Shown here piece after piece: positions 44,550 to 52,256 of a stretch of DNA of 64,000 nucleotides. This stretch comes from Sebaldella termitidis ATCC 33386 (GTDB lineage Bacteria > Fusobacteriota > Fusobacteriia > Fusobacteriales > Leptotrichiaceae), in NCBI RefSeq assembly GCF_000024405.1, contig NC_013517.1, positions 2,046,001 to 2,110,000 of the forward strand. The letters are read 5' to 3'. The notes under the pieces are model-generated. The model was given only the letters and a program-made list of their open reading frames with translations, was not told the DNA's origin and did no database searches. Numbering within the stretch: the first letter of the stretch is position 1; each line of letters opens with the position of its first letter. The position numbers and the translations under genes are program-made.

Positions 44550-45104
44550 ATGAAAAGTGAAAAAGAAAAAATGTTAGACGGAGAAATTTATAATGCTTAT
44601 GATGATGAGCTGGTAAAGGGAAGGATAGAAGCCAGAAAATCAATAAGGGAATTTAATGATATATGTGAAGATGAGCCTGAAAAGAGAGAAGAAAAAATCA
44701 GGGGAATTTTTGGAAAAGCCGGAAAAAATACCTATGTAGAGTCACATTTTAAATGTGATTACGGATATAATATAAGTGTCGGTGATAATTTTTATGCTAA
44801 TTTTGACTGTGTATTCCTTGATGTTTGCCGGATAGAAATAGGAGATAATTGTTTTCTGGCACCGGGTGTTCATATTTATACAGCAGCTCATCCGCTTGAT
44901 GCAGCAGAAAGAAGCTCGGGGATAGAGTTTGCCAAGCCGGTAAAAATAGGAGATAATGTATGGATAGGCGGAAGATCTGTAATAAATCCCGGAGTAACAA
45001 TAGGAAATAATGTAGTAGTAGCATCAGGTTCTGTAGTAGTAAAGGATATTCCGGATAATGTACTTGTGGGGGGCTGTCCTGCGAAAATAATAAAAAAAAT
45101 CTAG
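44550..45104 (+). CDS. Sugar O-acetyltransferase, Maa/LacA type
   Basis: A 184-residue left-handed beta-helix acetyltransferase of the maltose/galactoside O-acetyltransferase group. It has an N-terminal Mac domain ([18 protein letters not shown]), hexapeptide repeats ([22 protein letters not shown]) and the catalytic His in [10 protein letters not shown]. The [23 protein letters not shown] ending is typical. It acetylates a sugar hydroxyl using acetyl-CoA. A second, distant copy lies at 57302-57865. It follows the ankyrin gene by 24 bases and is closed by a terminator. Confidence 0.92.
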   Translation: MKSEKEKMLDGEIYNAYDDELVKGRIEARKSIREFNDICEDEPEKREEKIRGIFGKAGKNTYVESHFKCDYGYNISVGDNFYANFDCVFLDVCRIEIGDNCFLAPGVHIYTAAHPLDAAERSSGIEFAKPVKIGDNVWIGGRSVINPGVTIGNNVVVASGSVVVKDIPDNVLVGGCPAKIIKKI

Positions 45105-45131
45105 TTATCATGAAAGATCAGTATGGAAAAG

Positions 45132-45171
45132 AAAAAATCCCTGAAAGTTTAACCGGACTTCAGGGATTTTT
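45132..45171 (+). terminator. Intrinsic terminator after the acetyltransferase
   Basis: AAAAATCCCTGAA pairs with TTCAGGGATTTTT around a 13-base loop. Confidence 0.85.
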
Positions 45172-45243
45172 CATTTATTTCACCGTGATAACTTTAAAAA
45201 AGTTATCAATAATAATCTCTTTGGTATATTGTGCAAGTATTGA

Positions 45244-45684
45244 TTTGAGGTACTGGTAAAGCTGGCAGAGCTCATACAAAATGACAAAAAACTAAACTGC
45301 ATATGGAAAGAAAAAGAGCTGGAGAATTGTCAAAAGTGTAATTTCTGTCATACGGAGGGATTCATAGCAGCATTAAAGGAAAGAGAGGAAAGTTATCCCA
45401 CTTCTGTAGGTTATTCATTTGCAATTCCGCATGGAAAATGTAACTCGGTGTCGGAATCAGGAATTGCTTTTGCGAGACTTACAAATGAAATAGAATGGGA
45501 TGAAGATGAAGAAGTAAAATATGTTTTTATGATAGCTGTTTCGGAAGAAAATGCTTCAAATGAACATTTGGAAATTTTGATAAAGCTTTCAAAATCTATT
45601 TTAGATGATGAATTCAGAGAAAAATTAGAGAAAACAAACTCAAAGTCAGATATTTTAGAAATCCTGAATAGATATACCGCTTAA
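45244..45684 (+). pseudogene. 5'-truncated PTS EIIA (paralogue of 8535-9053)
   Basis: An open frame with no usable start. It opens after a TGA at 45241 and reads LVKLAELIQNDKKLNC..., aligning with residue 26 onward of the intact IIA gene at 8535. The match includes CQKCNFCHTEGF, GYSFAIPHGKCNS with the active histidine, and the full C-terminus. The first 25 residues are missing, and no ATG, GTG or TTG with a ribosome binding site lies at a sensible place. A GTG at 45448 would give only the C-terminal half. It probably remains from a duplicated PTS locus whose IIC and IIB genes are gone. A hairpin terminator still follows it. Confidence 0.8.
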
Positions 45685-45685
45685 G

Positions 45686-45723
45686 AAAAACGAGGCTGAG
45701 CAGCTAAAGCAGTCTCGTTTTTT
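45686..45723 (+). terminator. Intrinsic terminator after the IIA pseudogene
   Basis: AAAAACGAG/CTCGTTTTT with an inner CTG/CAG pairing forms a hairpin ending in T residues, directly after the stop. Confidence 0.75.
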
Positions 45724-45802
45724 CATTTTGCATAGCAGCAGGTCATTCAATACTATTTAACCTGAATAATAAAATTTAGTCTAACATCTTATTTTATTTA
45801 TC

Positions 45803-45815
45803 GGAACATAGTTCT
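45803..45815. promoter_or_regulatory. Palindromic operator-like site 1
   Basis: GGAACATAGTTCT is a near-perfect inverted repeat with a 3-base centre. It is preceded by TTATC, the same context as the site at 46059, and lies about 94 bases upstream of the -35 box. Confidence 0.5.
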
Positions 45816-45908
45816 GAAATATATATAAATGTAAGAAAATCAAGAATAACAGCAGATATTCAGATACTAAAAATAAGTTTTTTAATTAAATAACTATAAA
45901 GTTTTTTA

Positions 45909-45937
45909 TTGACAGAGAAAGTAAAAAGTACTATAAT
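45909..45937 (+). promoter_or_regulatory. Consensus promoter upstream of the repeat-protein gene
   Basis: TTGACA (45909-45914) and TATAAT (45932-45937) are exact boxes with a 17-base spacer; transcription would start near 45944. Confidence 0.8.
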
Positions 45938-45950
45938 TAATTATGTGAAT

Positions 45951-45966
45951 ACGGTTCCGATACCGT
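45951..45966. promoter_or_regulatory. Inverted repeat just after the transcription start
   Basis: ACGGT-N6-ACCGT followed by four more T. It starts about 7 bases after the predicted transcript start. It could be an operator or a weak early terminator (attenuator). Confidence 0.4.
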
Positions 45967-46058
45967 TTTTAAAGAGAAAATCTTTCATAAATCACTTTTT
46001 TTTAAATAATCATTTTTTGGAGATTATTATTATTTATATAAATTAACATATTATTATC

Positions 46059-46071
46059 GGAACTATGTTCC
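46059..46071. promoter_or_regulatory. Palindromic operator-like site 2
   Basis: GGAACTATGTTCC is a perfect 5-bp inverted repeat with a 3-base centre, sharing TTATCGGAAC with site 1. It lies inside the transcribed leader. Confidence 0.5.
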
Positions 46072-46232
46072 AAGGTGATATTAGAATTTATAATCGGTCA
46101 AATCACACCTGATATTGGAACAATAATATTGAAATGACAGTTATAAATTTGTCAGAAAAACAGTAAAAGGGCTGGTATATTACAGAGTGAAGGATTTTAT
46201 GTTTTAAAATAAAATACCGGAAGGTGGTCGAT

Positions 46233-47129
46233 ATGGCAACAAATAAGAAAAAAAGTAATTTAGCAGTAAGTATTTCCGCAGATACTGAAAAAAACAGCGG
46301 AAATAAAAAAAAGACACAGATAAAAGCTGACTCAGGAAAAAAAAGAAGGACTAAAACTGCGAAAAGAAAAAAAAGAGGTTATATAGAATATGATAAAGAG
46401 ATACTTTTAGATTTGATAAAGGAGAAAATAGAGACCGGAGAACTAAAATATATATCTAAAATAGGAACCCTGAAGGGAATGCCCAGTTACAGATATATAA
46501 AAAAGCTGTGGACTATTGAGGAGCTGAATGATATATTTGGTATTAAACTGAAGGTGTACTCATATACTAACGGTAAGATAATAAAGGAGTATTACAGAAT
46601 AAAGGAAAAATATGACGTAATAACTTCCGATATAATGAAAAAAGAAACTGGTATATGTATAGACTCTATAAGAAGCCGTTTTGGGAGCTGGAATAAATTC
46701 TTGATTTTTCTTGGAGAACAGCCTGTAAGAAAATTAAAAAGGGTAAACCATACAAATGAAGAATTGATAAAATTGTATAAAGAAATATCATTGAAAACCG
46801 GAAAAGAAATATACGGGGCTACTTTTTCAGACCTGAAAGAAAACGGATTCCCATATTCAAGATCAGTATTATCCAGCAGATTTACCGATATGAATAATCT
46901 GAGAAAGTTAGCAGGCTTTGAGATAAAAACCGAAAGAATAACAAAATATTCAAAACAAAAATTAACAAATATGCTGTTTGTTAATTACAAAAAATACGGA
47001 AGAAGATTAACACAGACAGAAATCAAGGAGGATAAAAACCTACCGAATCCTTCTATAATTTTTAACTATTTCCAGACTACAGAGATAACAAAAGTATGGA
47101 ATGAGGTTTTAGAAAAAACTAAGCTGTAA
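46233..47129 (+). CDS. Homing-endonuclease-associated-repeat DNA-binding protein
   Basis: A 298-residue protein. The N-terminal 45 residues are extremely rich in Lys and Ser/Thr. Three or four copies follow of the 50-60 residue repeat associated with HNH homing endonucleases (HNH_repeat type), seen in SIRSRFGSWNKFLIFLGEQP and VLSSRFTDMNNLRKLAGFE. These are small helical DNA-binding units. No HNH catalytic motif is present, so it probably binds DNA without cutting. The ATG at 46233 is used because AAGGTGG stands 5 bases before it; the upstream GTG overlaps that site. Its promoter region carries repeated palindromes, so it may regulate itself. Role unknown. Confidence 0.72.
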   Translation: MATNKKKSNLAVSISADTEKNSGNKKKTQIKADSGKKRRTKTAKRKKRGYIEYDKEILLDLIKEKIETGELKYISKIGTLKGMPSYRYIKKLWTIEELNDIFGIKLKVYSYTNGKIIKEYYRIKEKYDVITSDIMKKETGICIDSIRSRFGSWNKFLIFLGEQPVRKLKRVNHTNEELIKLYKEISLKTGKEIYGATFSDLKENGFPYSRSVLSSRFTDMNNLRKLAGFEIKTERITKYSKQKLTNMLFVNYKKYGRRLTQTEIKEDKNLPNPSIIFNYFQTTEITKVWNEVLEKTKL

Positions 47130-47170
47130 AACTAAAATGAAAAGTTACCTATTATTTAAATAAAAAAAAG

Positions 47171-47212
47171 AAATTCTCAGATATTTTAAAAATGAAATAT
47201 CTGAGAATTTTT
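47171..47212 (+). terminator. Intrinsic terminator after the repeat-protein gene
   Basis: A perfect 16-bp stem (AAATTCTCAGATATTT with its complement) around an 8-base loop, ending in T. Confidence 0.88.
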
Positions 47213-47553
47213 ATAATTAAAGACTCAAAATACAGTGTAGAAAATCATGTGTAATGTAATTAAAAGTGTCAGCGATCTTTATCTGTAAGAAATCAAGAAT
47301 CAGTTTAAAATGTTTTTTCTTTTGAAATAAACATTTACAGAGAAATATGAAATAAAAACTAATAAAAAAATAATATGGAAATTAGTGAATATAATTCGAA
47401 TATATGATAAAATATATATATAACCGATGTTTTGTCAGAATAATATTTTCAAATCTAATTGTTCAATACTGAACAAAACAACAGAAATATCTATTTAAGC
47501 AGTAAAAGCAGCAATAATTCACATAGTCAGATTTTTATGGAGAGAGGAAGAAT
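47213..47553. other. AT-rich intergenic region before the RpiR gene
   Basis: A 341-base region without a gene. The only structure seen is TTGTTCA-ATAC-TGAACAA (47459-47476), listed separately. Confidence 0.6.
47459..47476. promoter_or_regulatory. Palindrome upstream of the RpiR gene
   Basis: TTGTTCA and TGAACAA are perfect 7-bp arms with a 4-base centre, 78 bases before the RpiR start. It is a candidate autoregulatory operator. Confidence 0.45.
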
Positions 47554-48300
47554 ATGATAATTCAACTGAATGACAAAATTAAATCGAAGCTTACCAGCTC
47601 CGAAGAGCAGGTAATAAAGTATATTAATGAAAATGATAATAAACTGGTTGATATGTCAATAGTAGATATAGCCGAGGAAACATTTACCTCTCCCGCCACA
47701 GTTTCAAGGGCAATAAAAAAATGCGGGGTTAACGGCTTTATGGAACTTAGATATAATTTATCCAAAAGGAAGGAAGAAATAAACAGTTCCAAGGATATAA
47801 ATGAAATTTTCAGCAAATCACTTATAGAAACAAGACAGACACTGGAAAACATTTCTGTTAACCAGATATTGGAAATAATTGAACTGATACAAAAAAGCAA
47901 AAAAATAATAGTAATAGCAAGAGGACTCAGTGAACTCGTAGCTACAGAATTTTCTTTAAAGCTGGAATTAATGGATTTTAACGTATTTAATATATCAGAT
48001 CCTAATATCATGAAAAAATTCAGCAGGGAAGCAAATAAAGATCATCTTTATATAGCATTTACACTAAAAGGAGAAGATCAGGATATTCTTACCACGATAA
48101 AAAATGCCCATTTAAGAGATGCAAATGTAGTAGCATGCTCCTGCGGCAGCAATAAAGAATTGAGAAAATATTCAGATCATATAATACTGGGCTATAAACA
48201 CTCTAATATCTCGATAAAAAAGTTTGAGGTGACCTCAAGACTTCCTTTATTTGTGATTTCAAGAGTTATTCTTGATTATCTGGTAATGAATTCAATGTAA
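47554..48300 (+). CDS. RpiR/MurR family transcriptional regulator
   Basis: A 248-residue regulator. It has an N-terminal HTH_6 domain (LTSSEEQVIKYINEN, FTSPATVSRAIKKCGVNGF) and a C-terminal SIS sugar-phosphate isomerase-like domain (KKIIVIARGLSELVATEFSLKL, DHLYIAFTLKGEDQDILTTIKNA). SIS-domain regulators sense phosphosugars and often control nearby sugar operons. The fructose-type PTS operon starts 1.5 kb downstream on the same strand and is the most likely target, though pirin and DUF896 genes lie between. The start has GAGAGGAAG. It is monocistronic with its own terminator. Confidence 0.9.
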   Translation: MIIQLNDKIKSKLTSSEEQVIKYINENDNKLVDMSIVDIAEETFTSPATVSRAIKKCGVNGFMELRYNLSKRKEEINSSKDINEIFSKSLIETRQTLENISVNQILEIIELIQKSKKIIVIARGLSELVATEFSLKLELMDFNVFNISDPNIMKKFSREANKDHLYIAFTLKGEDQDILTTIKNAHLRDANVVACSCGSNKELRKYSDHIILGYKHSNISIKKFEVTSRLPLFVISRVILDYLVMNSM

Positions 48301-48318
48301 TAAAAATACTAATAAATG

Positions 48319-48350
48319 AAAACGGAGTTTCTAAATTTTAGACTCCGTTT
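48319..48350 (+). terminator. Intrinsic terminator after the RpiR gene
   Basis: AAAACGGAGTTTCTAA and TTAGACTCCGTTT pair around a short loop, with one T-T mismatch. Confidence 0.75.
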
Positions 48351-48431
48351 CTAATTTTGAATTTTTCAGGAGTGGTAAATTACAAGGAAAGCATTGAAAA
48401 CATTGATTTTTTGGGATATTTTTATAAATAC

Positions 48432-48460
48432 TTGACATTGTCACTAATTAGTGATATAAT
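48432..48460 (+). promoter_or_regulatory. Consensus promoter of the pirin gene with embedded operator
   Basis: TTGACA (48432-48437) and TATAAT (48455-48460) are exact with a 17-base spacer. The spacer is almost filled by the perfect 14-base palindrome TCACTAATTAGTGA (48441-48454), so bound repressor would block RNA polymerase directly. Confidence 0.85.
48441..48454. promoter_or_regulatory. Operator 1 of the pirin gene
   Basis: The perfect palindrome TCACTAATTAGTGA lies between the -35 and -10 boxes. The form resembles sites of MarR- or HxlR-type redox/electrophile repressors (TACT...AGTA type), but the regulator is not in the window. Confidence 0.7.
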
Positions 48461-48504
48461 CATTTTGTAAAGTAAATTAAAGGATATATTTTTTTGAAAC
48501 TATA

Positions 48505-48518
48505 TCACTAATTAGTAA
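48505..48518. promoter_or_regulatory. Operator 2 of the pirin gene
   Basis: TCACTAATTAGTAA repeats operator 1 with one change, 64 bases further on. It lies between the transcript start and the ribosome binding site. Confidence 0.65.
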
Positions 48519-48537
48519 TAAATGGGAGATGATTTAG

Positions 48538-49248
48538 ATGTTAAGAAGATTACCAGTAGAAAAAATGGGAGAATCAAATTTAGGATGGTTAAGAAGTAAA
48601 TTTCACTTTTCATTTGCTGAATATTATAATGAGAAAAATATTAATTTTGGTGTATTAAGAGTAATAAACGATGATTATATAGCTCCGGGAACTGGTTTCC
48701 CGACACATCCGCACAGGGATATGGAAATAATATCATATGTGATAGAGGGAAAACTGACTCATAAGGACAGTATGGGTAACGAATCTACTCTTGAAAGAGG
48801 AGAAGTACAGTATATGAGCGCAGGAACAGGAGTTACACATTCAGAGTATAATAAACATGCGGAGGATACAAGAATTCTACAGATATGGGTTCTTCCGGAC
48901 AGAAAAGGACATACTCCTAATTATGGCGAGTATAAGTTCAAATATGAAGACAGAATAGGAAAATGGCTGCACTTTGTATCGTCAAAAGAAGGAGATGCCC
49001 CGATAAAAGTCAATCAGGATGTTAATTTCTATGTTACTGAAATTGAAGCAGGAAAAGAAATGGAATTTGAGGTAAAAGAGGGTCGTCAGGCGTATGTAGT
49101 GCAGATAGAAGGAAAGTCGGAAATAAATTCTACAGCTATGAATCCGAGAGACGGATTGGAAACAATAGGGGAAAGCTTAAAAATAGCTGCACTGGAAAAA
49201 TCGCATATTCTTGTGATAGAAATGAAAGAAAGAGAAGATTTAAAATAA
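48538..49248 (+). CDS. Pirin family bicupin protein
   Basis: A 236-residue pirin (YhhW-like) of the cupin superfamily. Metal ligands are visible in GFPTHPHRDMEIISYV and the later GVTHSEYNKH. The N-terminal domain carries the GxxxPHPHxxxE pattern and the C-terminal cupin is shorter, as usual. Bacterial pirins act as quercetinases or redox-sensing partners of enzymes. The strict double-operator promoter suggests induction by an electrophile, quinone or phenolic compound. The start has a GGGAGATG site. A DUF896 gene follows after 21 bases and may be cotranscribed. Confidence 0.92.
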   Translation: MLRRLPVEKMGESNLGWLRSKFHFSFAEYYNEKNINFGVLRVINDDYIAPGTGFPTHPHRDMEIISYVIEGKLTHKDSMGNESTLERGEVQYMSAGTGVTHSEYNKHAEDTRILQIWVLPDRKGHTPNYGEYKFKYEDRIGKWLHFVSSKEGDAPIKVNQDVNFYVTEIEAGKEMEFEVKEGRQAYVVQIEGKSEINSTAMNPRDGLETIGESLKIAALEKSHILVIEMKEREDLK

Positions 49249-49269
49249 ATATATGAAAAGAGGAAAAAG

Positions 49270-49473
49270 ATGGAAATGATGAATATAATAACTGAAATAA
49301 ACCGTTATACAAGTATTTCAAGAGAAAGAGAATTAACAAATACAGAAAAAAATGAAAGAAATACATACAGAAAACTTTACTTGAAAAAATTCAGGGAAAA
49401 TTTCAGAAATCATCTTAATAATATAAAAGTAGTATATGTAGATGAAAATGGTAATGAAATAAATGCAAACTAA
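49270..49473 (+). CDS. DUF896 family small protein (YnzC-like)
   Basis: A 67-residue protein of the DUF896/YnzC family, recognised by EINRYTSISRERELTNTEK, RKLYLKKFRENFRNHLNNIKV and the short acidic tail. In Bacillus a member is SOS-linked, but the function is not settled. The two N-terminal helices form a helical hairpin. It follows pirin by 21 bases and is closed by a terminator. The start has an AGAGGAAA site. Confidence 0.88.
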   Translation: MEMMNIITEINRYTSISRERELTNTEKNERNTYRKLYLKKFRENFRNHLNNIKVVYVDENGNEINAN

Positions 49474-49516
49474 AAAAATCACCGGAATAAATGAAAATAT
49501 TCCGGTGTTTATTTTT
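49473..49516 (+). terminator. Intrinsic terminator after the DUF896 gene
   Basis: CACCGGAATA/TATTCCGGTG, a perfect 10-bp stem with an 8-base loop, followed by a T-rich tail. Confidence 0.85.
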
Positions 49517-49861
49517 CAAAATACAGAAAAATATATTGAAATAAAAAAATAAGAATATTAAATTTGAGAAAGAAAAAATTTTATATTTTATATGGTCTGA
49601 CAAAATGAAATGTAGTTTAATTATTTTGGAATAAGGAAAAATAATAAAAGTCGGTTTTTTTATATCAGGTTTTAAAAAAAATATACAACAGATAATTATA
49701 AAAATGTAATTTCAGTGAAAATATTTTCAGCAAAAAAATATTGCATATTCTGTGCTAAGAGGAATATAACATCAGCTTATATATAATTTTGGAAAGATTT
49801 TCATGAAATAATATGGTATATATAATATTAGAAAGAATCTAAAAAATTTGAGGTGAGAAAC
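49517..49861. other. AT-rich region with the fructose-operon promoter
   Basis: A 345-base region without a gene. Near its right end is TATAAT (49821-49826), preceded by the palindrome TTTCATGAAA (49798-49807) where a -35 box would lie. This could be an RpiR-type operator. No good -35 box is seen. Confidence 0.5.
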
Positions 49862-50782
49862 TTGATTTACACATTAACAACCAATCCAGCTATAGATATG
49901 AACATAAATACAAAAACTTTAAAGCCCTCACATGTTAACAGAACGGACGAAGTAGTTTATACTCCTAACGGTAAGGGGATAAATGTCTCGTTTGTACTTA
50001 GACATTACGGAATTGAAAGTAAAATTTTAGGTTTTTTTGGCGGATTTTCCGGACATTACATCGTAGATGAGATAAGAAAGAGAGACTATGTAATAGAGCC
50101 TGTATGGATAGATGACGAAATTACAAGAATCAATATTTTTATCAACAGTAACGGTGAAGAATATAAACTTGTCAATAAGGGAGGTAATGTAAATTCTGAA
50201 AAGCAGCAGGAGCTTTTGGATATGATAAAATCAAAAGACGACTGTACGCATTTATCTATAAGCGGAAGTCTTCCTGCAGGAATTGATGAATCATATTATC
50301 ACGAAATATTGAAGATTTGTAAGGAAAAAGGTATAGAGATTATTCTGGACATAAGTTCAAAAGAATTGAAGGAGCTTTTGAAATATGAGCCTTTACTTAT
50401 AAAGCCGAATGATGATGAAATAAAGGAAGTGTTCGGCATGGAAATTACAGATGAAAACAGCGTAAAGGAAGTAATGAAACATCTTCACGGGCTTGGAGCC
50501 AAAAACGTTCTTATGACAATGGGAGCAAAAGGTCTTTATTTCTCGAATAAAGAAAAAATATGGTTCTGTGATGCGCCAAAAATTACACTTTTAAGTTCAG
50601 CATGTTCGGGTGATTCTTGTCTGGCGGCTTTCTTAAGTGAATGGCTTATGGGAAAAGATATCGAATATGCATTAAAAAAAGCTTCTGCTACAGGAGCAAA
50701 TGTTGCCGAATCTATGGCAATCGGAGATTTGAAAAAAGTAGACAAATACATTGAGAGTTTAAATATCAAGGAGGTAAAGTAA
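49862..50782 (+). CDS. fruK: 1-phosphofructokinase (PfkB family)
   Basis: A 306-residue PfkB sugar kinase. It phosphorylates fructose 1-phosphate to fructose 1,6-bisphosphate; tagatose 6-phosphate kinase (LacC) is the nearest alternative. It has MIYTLTTNPAIDMNI, GKGINVSFVLRHYG, GGNVNSEKQ, SISGSLPAGI and the C-terminal SACSGDSCLAAFLSEW, a divergent form of the GAGD anion-hole motif in which the usual Ala is Cys-Ser. The TTG at 49862 is preferred to the GTG at 49853 because the latter lies within the GAGGTGAG ribosome binding site. It heads an operon with EIIBC, aldolase and EIIA. Confidence 0.88.
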   Translation: MIYTLTTNPAIDMNINTKTLKPSHVNRTDEVVYTPNGKGINVSFVLRHYGIESKILGFFGGFSGHYIVDEIRKRDYVIEPVWIDDEITRINIFINSNGEEYKLVNKGGNVNSEKQQELLDMIKSKDDCTHLSISGSLPAGIDESYYHEILKICKEKGIEIILDISSKELKELLKYEPLLIKPNDDEIKEVFGMEITDENSVKEVMKHLHGLGAKNVLMTMGAKGLYFSNKEKIWFCDAPKITLLSSACSGDSCLAAFLSEWLMGKDIEYALKKASATGANVAESMAIGDLKKVDKYIESLNIKEVK

Positions 50783-50783
50783 A

Positions 50784-52178
50784 ATGGGAAAAATTCTAGC
50801 AGTAACAGGATGCCCGACAGGGATAGCACATACTTTTATGGCTGAAGAAGCATTAAAAAAGGCAGCCGCTGAGTTAGGCGTAGATATAAAGGTGGAAACT
50901 AACGGTGCGGTTGGAGTAGCCAATGAGCTTACAGAAGAGGATATCAGAGATGCAGATGGAATTATAGTAGCCTCTGATAAAGATGCAAGAACTTATAGAT
51001 TTGCAGGGAAAAGAGTAATAGAGGTTCCGGTAGCTGACGGAATTCGAAGACCAAAAGAGCTTATCGAGCAGATACTGGCCGGCGGAGGTACTGTAAAAGC
51101 GGGCGGAGCTGTAAAAGCTGAAGCAGCAAGTACGGGAGCAGGACAGGAATCGATAGGAAGAACAATTTATAAGCACCTTATGAATGGTGTTTCAAATATG
51201 CTGCCATTTGTAGTAGCAGGCGGAGTTTTAATAGCAGTATCGTTTTTATGGGGAATTTATTCGGCTGACCCTGCAAGTGACCAATACAATAATATAGCAG
51301 CGGCTCTGAAAAGAATCGGAGGAGTTTCTTTCTCAATGATGGTACCGGTATTTGCAGCATTTATAGCATCGTCTATTTCAAGCAGACCGGGAATGGTAGC
51401 AGGATTCGTAGGAGGACTTCTGGCAAATGAAACTGGGGCAGGATTCCTTGGAGGTATCATAGCAGGTTTCTTTGCAGGATATTTAGTATTATATCTGGTA
51501 AAAGCATTGTCAGGATTACCAAGACAGTTTGAAGGATTAAAGTCAATTTTCATTCTTCCTATATTAGGTGTTCTTTTGACAGGGGCATTAATGCTTCTTC
51601 TTGGAGGGCCGGTAGCAGCTATTAATGAATCAATGATGAATTTTCTGGCTAATCTTCAGTCAGCTAACCCGATATTGCTGGGAATAGTAATCGGATGTAT
51701 GTCGGCATTTGACTTCGGAGGACCGGTTAATAAAGCAGCATATGTAACAGGAACAATCTTACTTGGACAGGGAAACTACTACTTTATGGCAGGGGTATCA
51801 GCAGCATGTATTACACCGCCGTTAGTAATTGCACTGGCTACAACAATTTTCAGAAACAGATTTACTGAAGATGAAAAAGCAGCAGGATTAGTTAACTATG
51901 TATTGGGAGCTACACATATAACAGAGGGAGCAATACCATTTGCAGCTGAAAGACCGCTTGTAAATATACCTATACTTATGATGGCATCTTCTATATCGGC
52001 AGTACTTTCTTATCTGATGAAAATACAAGTACCTGCACCGCATGGTGGATTCTTAATACTTCCGATAGTTACAAGAGGATATTTATGGGTAATTGCGATC
52101 TTAATAGGATCATTAATCGGGGCAGTAGTTTATGGATTATCAAGAAAACCTATACCGGCAGCTGAAGCAGCAAAATAA
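50784..52178 (+). CDS. fruA: PTS fructose-type EIIBC
   Basis: A 464-residue fused permease. The IIB domain (residues 1-100) has the phosphorylated Cys10 in TGCPTGIAHTFMAEEAL. A glycine- and alanine-rich linker follows. The IIC domain (about 125-464) has eight to ten membrane segments and the family motifs MLPFVVAGGVLI, FDFGGPVNKAAY and ATHITEGAIPFAAERPL. It starts 2 bases after the kinase gene. With the separate IIA at the end of the operon it forms a complete PTS, delivering a sugar 1-phosphate to the kinase. Confidence 0.92.
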   Translation: MGKILAVTGCPTGIAHTFMAEEALKKAAAELGVDIKVETNGAVGVANELTEEDIRDADGIIVASDKDARTYRFAGKRVIEVPVADGIRRPKELIEQILAGGGTVKAGGAVKAEAASTGAGQESIGRTIYKHLMNGVSNMLPFVVAGGVLIAVSFLWGIYSADPASDQYNNIAAALKRIGGVSFSMMVPVFAAFIASSISSRPGMVAGFVGGLLANETGAGFLGGIIAGFFAGYLVLYLVKALSGLPRQFEGLKSIFILPILGVLLTGALMLLLGGPVAAINESMMNFLANLQSANPILLGIVIGCMSAFDFGGPVNKAAYVTGTILLGQGNYYFMAGVSAACITPPLVIALATTIFRNRFTEDEKAAGLVNYVLGATHITEGAIPFAAERPLVNIPILMMASSISAVLSYLMKIQVPAPHGGFLILPIVTRGYLWVIAILIGSLIGAVVYGLSRKPIPAAEAAK

Positions 52179-52256
52179 TAATATAAATTAAACCATGTTA
52201 CACGCAAGAAACTTTTAGAATAGATAATATATTTAATTACAGAACAGGAGAAAAGA

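Larger units (their letters stand above)
45724..46232. other. Intergenic region with consensus promoter and palindromes
   Basis: A 509-base AT-rich region before the homing-endonuclease-repeat gene. It holds a consensus promoter (45909-45937), two near-identical palindromes (45803 and 46059) and a further inverted repeat (45951-45966), all listed separately. The untranslated leader would be about 290 bases. No gene is seen. Confidence 0.7.

Noticed and set aside
46149-46181. A second promoter before the repeat-protein gene (TTGTCA ... TATATT)
   Set aside because: The spacing is 21 bases, too long, and the consensus promoter upstream explains expression.
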